Part shown: positions 6,201 through 6,429 of the stretch, piece after piece
Numbering within the stretch: the stretch's first letter is position 1
Layout: each line of letters starts with the position of its first letter
Source: Brachybacterium sp.
GTDB taxonomy: Bacteria; Actinomycetota; Actinomycetes; Actinomycetales; Dermabacteraceae
Reading direction: 5' to 3'
Assembly: GCA_030451965.1 (NCBI GenBank)
Contig: JAKDNE010000187.1
Location: forward strand, 1 to 6,429
Length of the DNA stretch: 6,429 nucleotides
Notes under the pieces: model-generated
What the model saw: the letters and a program-made list of their open reading frames with translations, nothing else
Databases searched by the model: none
What the model was told of the DNA's origin: nothing
Position numbers and translations under genes: made by a program

Positions 6201-6386
6201 CAGCAGCGGGACCTGTCCGGTGGAGAGATGCTTCCCGGCGCGTTCCCAACCCGATGGGTGCAGCCCGGCAGGATGCAGCCCCGGATCGCTCCACGCCTCC
6301 GCCACGCGCAGCAGCGCGCGCGGGTCGGTTCCGTGGACGACGGACGTCGAGGGCGGCGAAGGATGCGAGGACAGCGATCGGTGCAT
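3267..6386 (-). CDS. SWIM zinc-finger SNF2-family helicase / DNA translocase
   Basis: This Swi2/Snf2-type ATPase has 1039 residues from the ATG at 6384-6386. An AGGA seven bases upstream supports this start. An in-frame TTG at 6417-6419 would add 11 residues, and the frame is open to the window edge; positions below count from that TTG. C105-x-C107-x4-C112-x-H114 is a SWIM zinc finger. Residues 150-590 form the divergent middle region typical of bacterial SNF2 proteins. The motor follows: LRPYQLEGYRWL (601-612); Walker A DDMGLGKT (626-633); Walker B DEAQ (720-723); motif III TGTPVENS (748-755); motif IV LVFSQF (904-909); motif V KAGGSGLTL (957-965); motif VI DRTHRIGQ (988-995). All catalytic motifs are intact, so it should be an active dsDNA-stimulated ATPase. 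Such proteins remodel protein-DNA or polymerase complexes and some serve in phage defence, but no defence genes are visible here. Exact role unknown. Confidence 0.93.
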   Translation of the reverse strand: MHRSLSSHPSPPSTSVVHGTDPRALLRVAEAWSDPGLHPAGLHPSGWERAGKHLSTGQVPLLTGGGAGMLELSFPDGTTVHLDQRVYVRRRDRCTCGARECRHKLAALRALSENSFRRSWRLMPLHASTGSGAEPRRPVVTALVLTAGTGEAASHQEVVLRPSRRTAKGSWHRTLTWDAVVEEWDRLPMAQQSVLRTLNQWRRGRGPGVPLDLLGPELWTLIDEARKAGLEIGADPGVVLAAEHVGVELHVERVAEGILLNGRPAFPSGAPSHWRAMGTPLHSVLAVHADQVVLHRLVQDRDALALLAAAAVWVPESEIAEFSRTALPRVAAVPAVELVGDVDATRAATLPLRLCGTLESLDSYRARLSWEWEYGRASQEGSARFAFAPQVEGGRRLEEELELLETLSAQIEDLSQWLSLTPRTLTLAEACTVLRTVREPLDAHEHACMEVDRELELAEGTAAIRWDLGPGPGQDWLDLDGTVTVGGQELPLAALIQALRSQQRYLVAGGEYIDLDTEEMRKLRTLLDSAAALPDEQRVRLSRHDLDAFEQVAELEGLEADSARWRDLLTGIQPRDLSAEPLDSAVHAELRPYQLEGYRWLSARWDLGLGGVLADDMGLGKTLQLLAAIRRHRRMDPRPVLVVAPRSVLGTWAAQSAQFVPDLRVAVITSRLTKELELEDSDVIVVSHQLLRLDRERYQQVEWAALVLDEAQAAKNPASQLHRALREQHRDVTFVVTGTPVENSLQDLWALVALAAPGLLPSLKDFTTDWRRPIERGTDPEKLALLRRRLAPLLLRRTKELVAQDLPPKLENTLSLPLHPQHITRYTTALNKERQRVLGLLDDPDGNRVEILAALTRLRLLATDPGTVAAPSAKARELADRLEALRGSGHRALVFSQFTSHLRTIREILEQRGIATAYLDGSTRNRERVIDEFRTGDHEAFLISIKAGGSGLTLIEADYVFVLDPWWNPAVEEQAIDRTHRIGQASTVSVYRLVSAQTIEEKVLALQQTKRELISSVMDPDAGVSSALDAEQITELLGV

Positions 6387-6393
6387 CCCGTCA

Positions 6394-6397
6394 TCCT
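6394..6397 (-). promoter_or_regulatory. Ribosome binding site favouring the ATG start of the SNF2 gene
   Basis: On the minus strand, AGGA is followed by seven bases and then the ATG at 6384-6386. The upstream TTG at 6417-6419 has no purine-rich tract in the ten bases before it that remain in the window. The ATG is therefore preferred, though a start beyond the right edge cannot be excluded. Confidence 0.45.
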
Positions 6398-6429
6398 GAC
6401 CCGCGGAGCCGACAGCCAAAGCAGCGGAG

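Overview
The window is GC-rich throughout, with strongly G/C-biased third codon positions and GTG used beside ATG. This and the protein types point to a high-GC actinomycete. Micrococcales, perhaps a Brachybacterium-like organism, is an impression from the proteins and is not proven.

Layout. (1) Positions 1-316, plus strand: the C-terminal end of a PIN-domain (VapC50-like) toxin-type ribonuclease, cut by the left window edge. (2) Positions 317-477: a gap with a perfect 14-bp palindrome, a possible terminator hairpin and a plausible promoter for the next gene. (3) Positions 478-1233, plus strand: a complete NAD(P)-binding atypical SDR / NmrA-like oxidoreductase. A GC-rich hairpin spans its stop codon, in the narrow gap before a convergent gene. 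(4) Positions 1262-2971, minus strand: a full-length quinone-dependent D-lactate dehydrogenase gene (dld) interrupted by a single in-frame TGA at codon 65. (5) Positions 2972-3266: a non-coding leader rich in dyad symmetries. (6) Positions 3267-6386, minus strand: a large SWIM zinc-finger SNF2-family helicase/translocase.

The four genes show no obvious shared pathway. The toxin tail and the SDR are co-directional but separated by apparent terminator and promoter signals. dld and the SNF2 gene are co-directional but lie 295 bp apart, and dld has its own Shine-Dalgarno and palindromic leader.

The most interesting point is the dld interruption. The reading frame is otherwise intact over 569 codons, against 571 residues for E. 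coli Dld as recalled. The TGA falls where E. coli Dld has a cysteine, and it is followed at once by an in-frame GTG. It could be a fresh nonsense mutation, a sequencing error, a coupled two-piece protein, or recoding (readthrough or selenocysteine). I found no convincing SECIS hairpin, so mutation or sequencing error is the default reading. I see no mobile element, CRISPR array, tRNA or rRNA.
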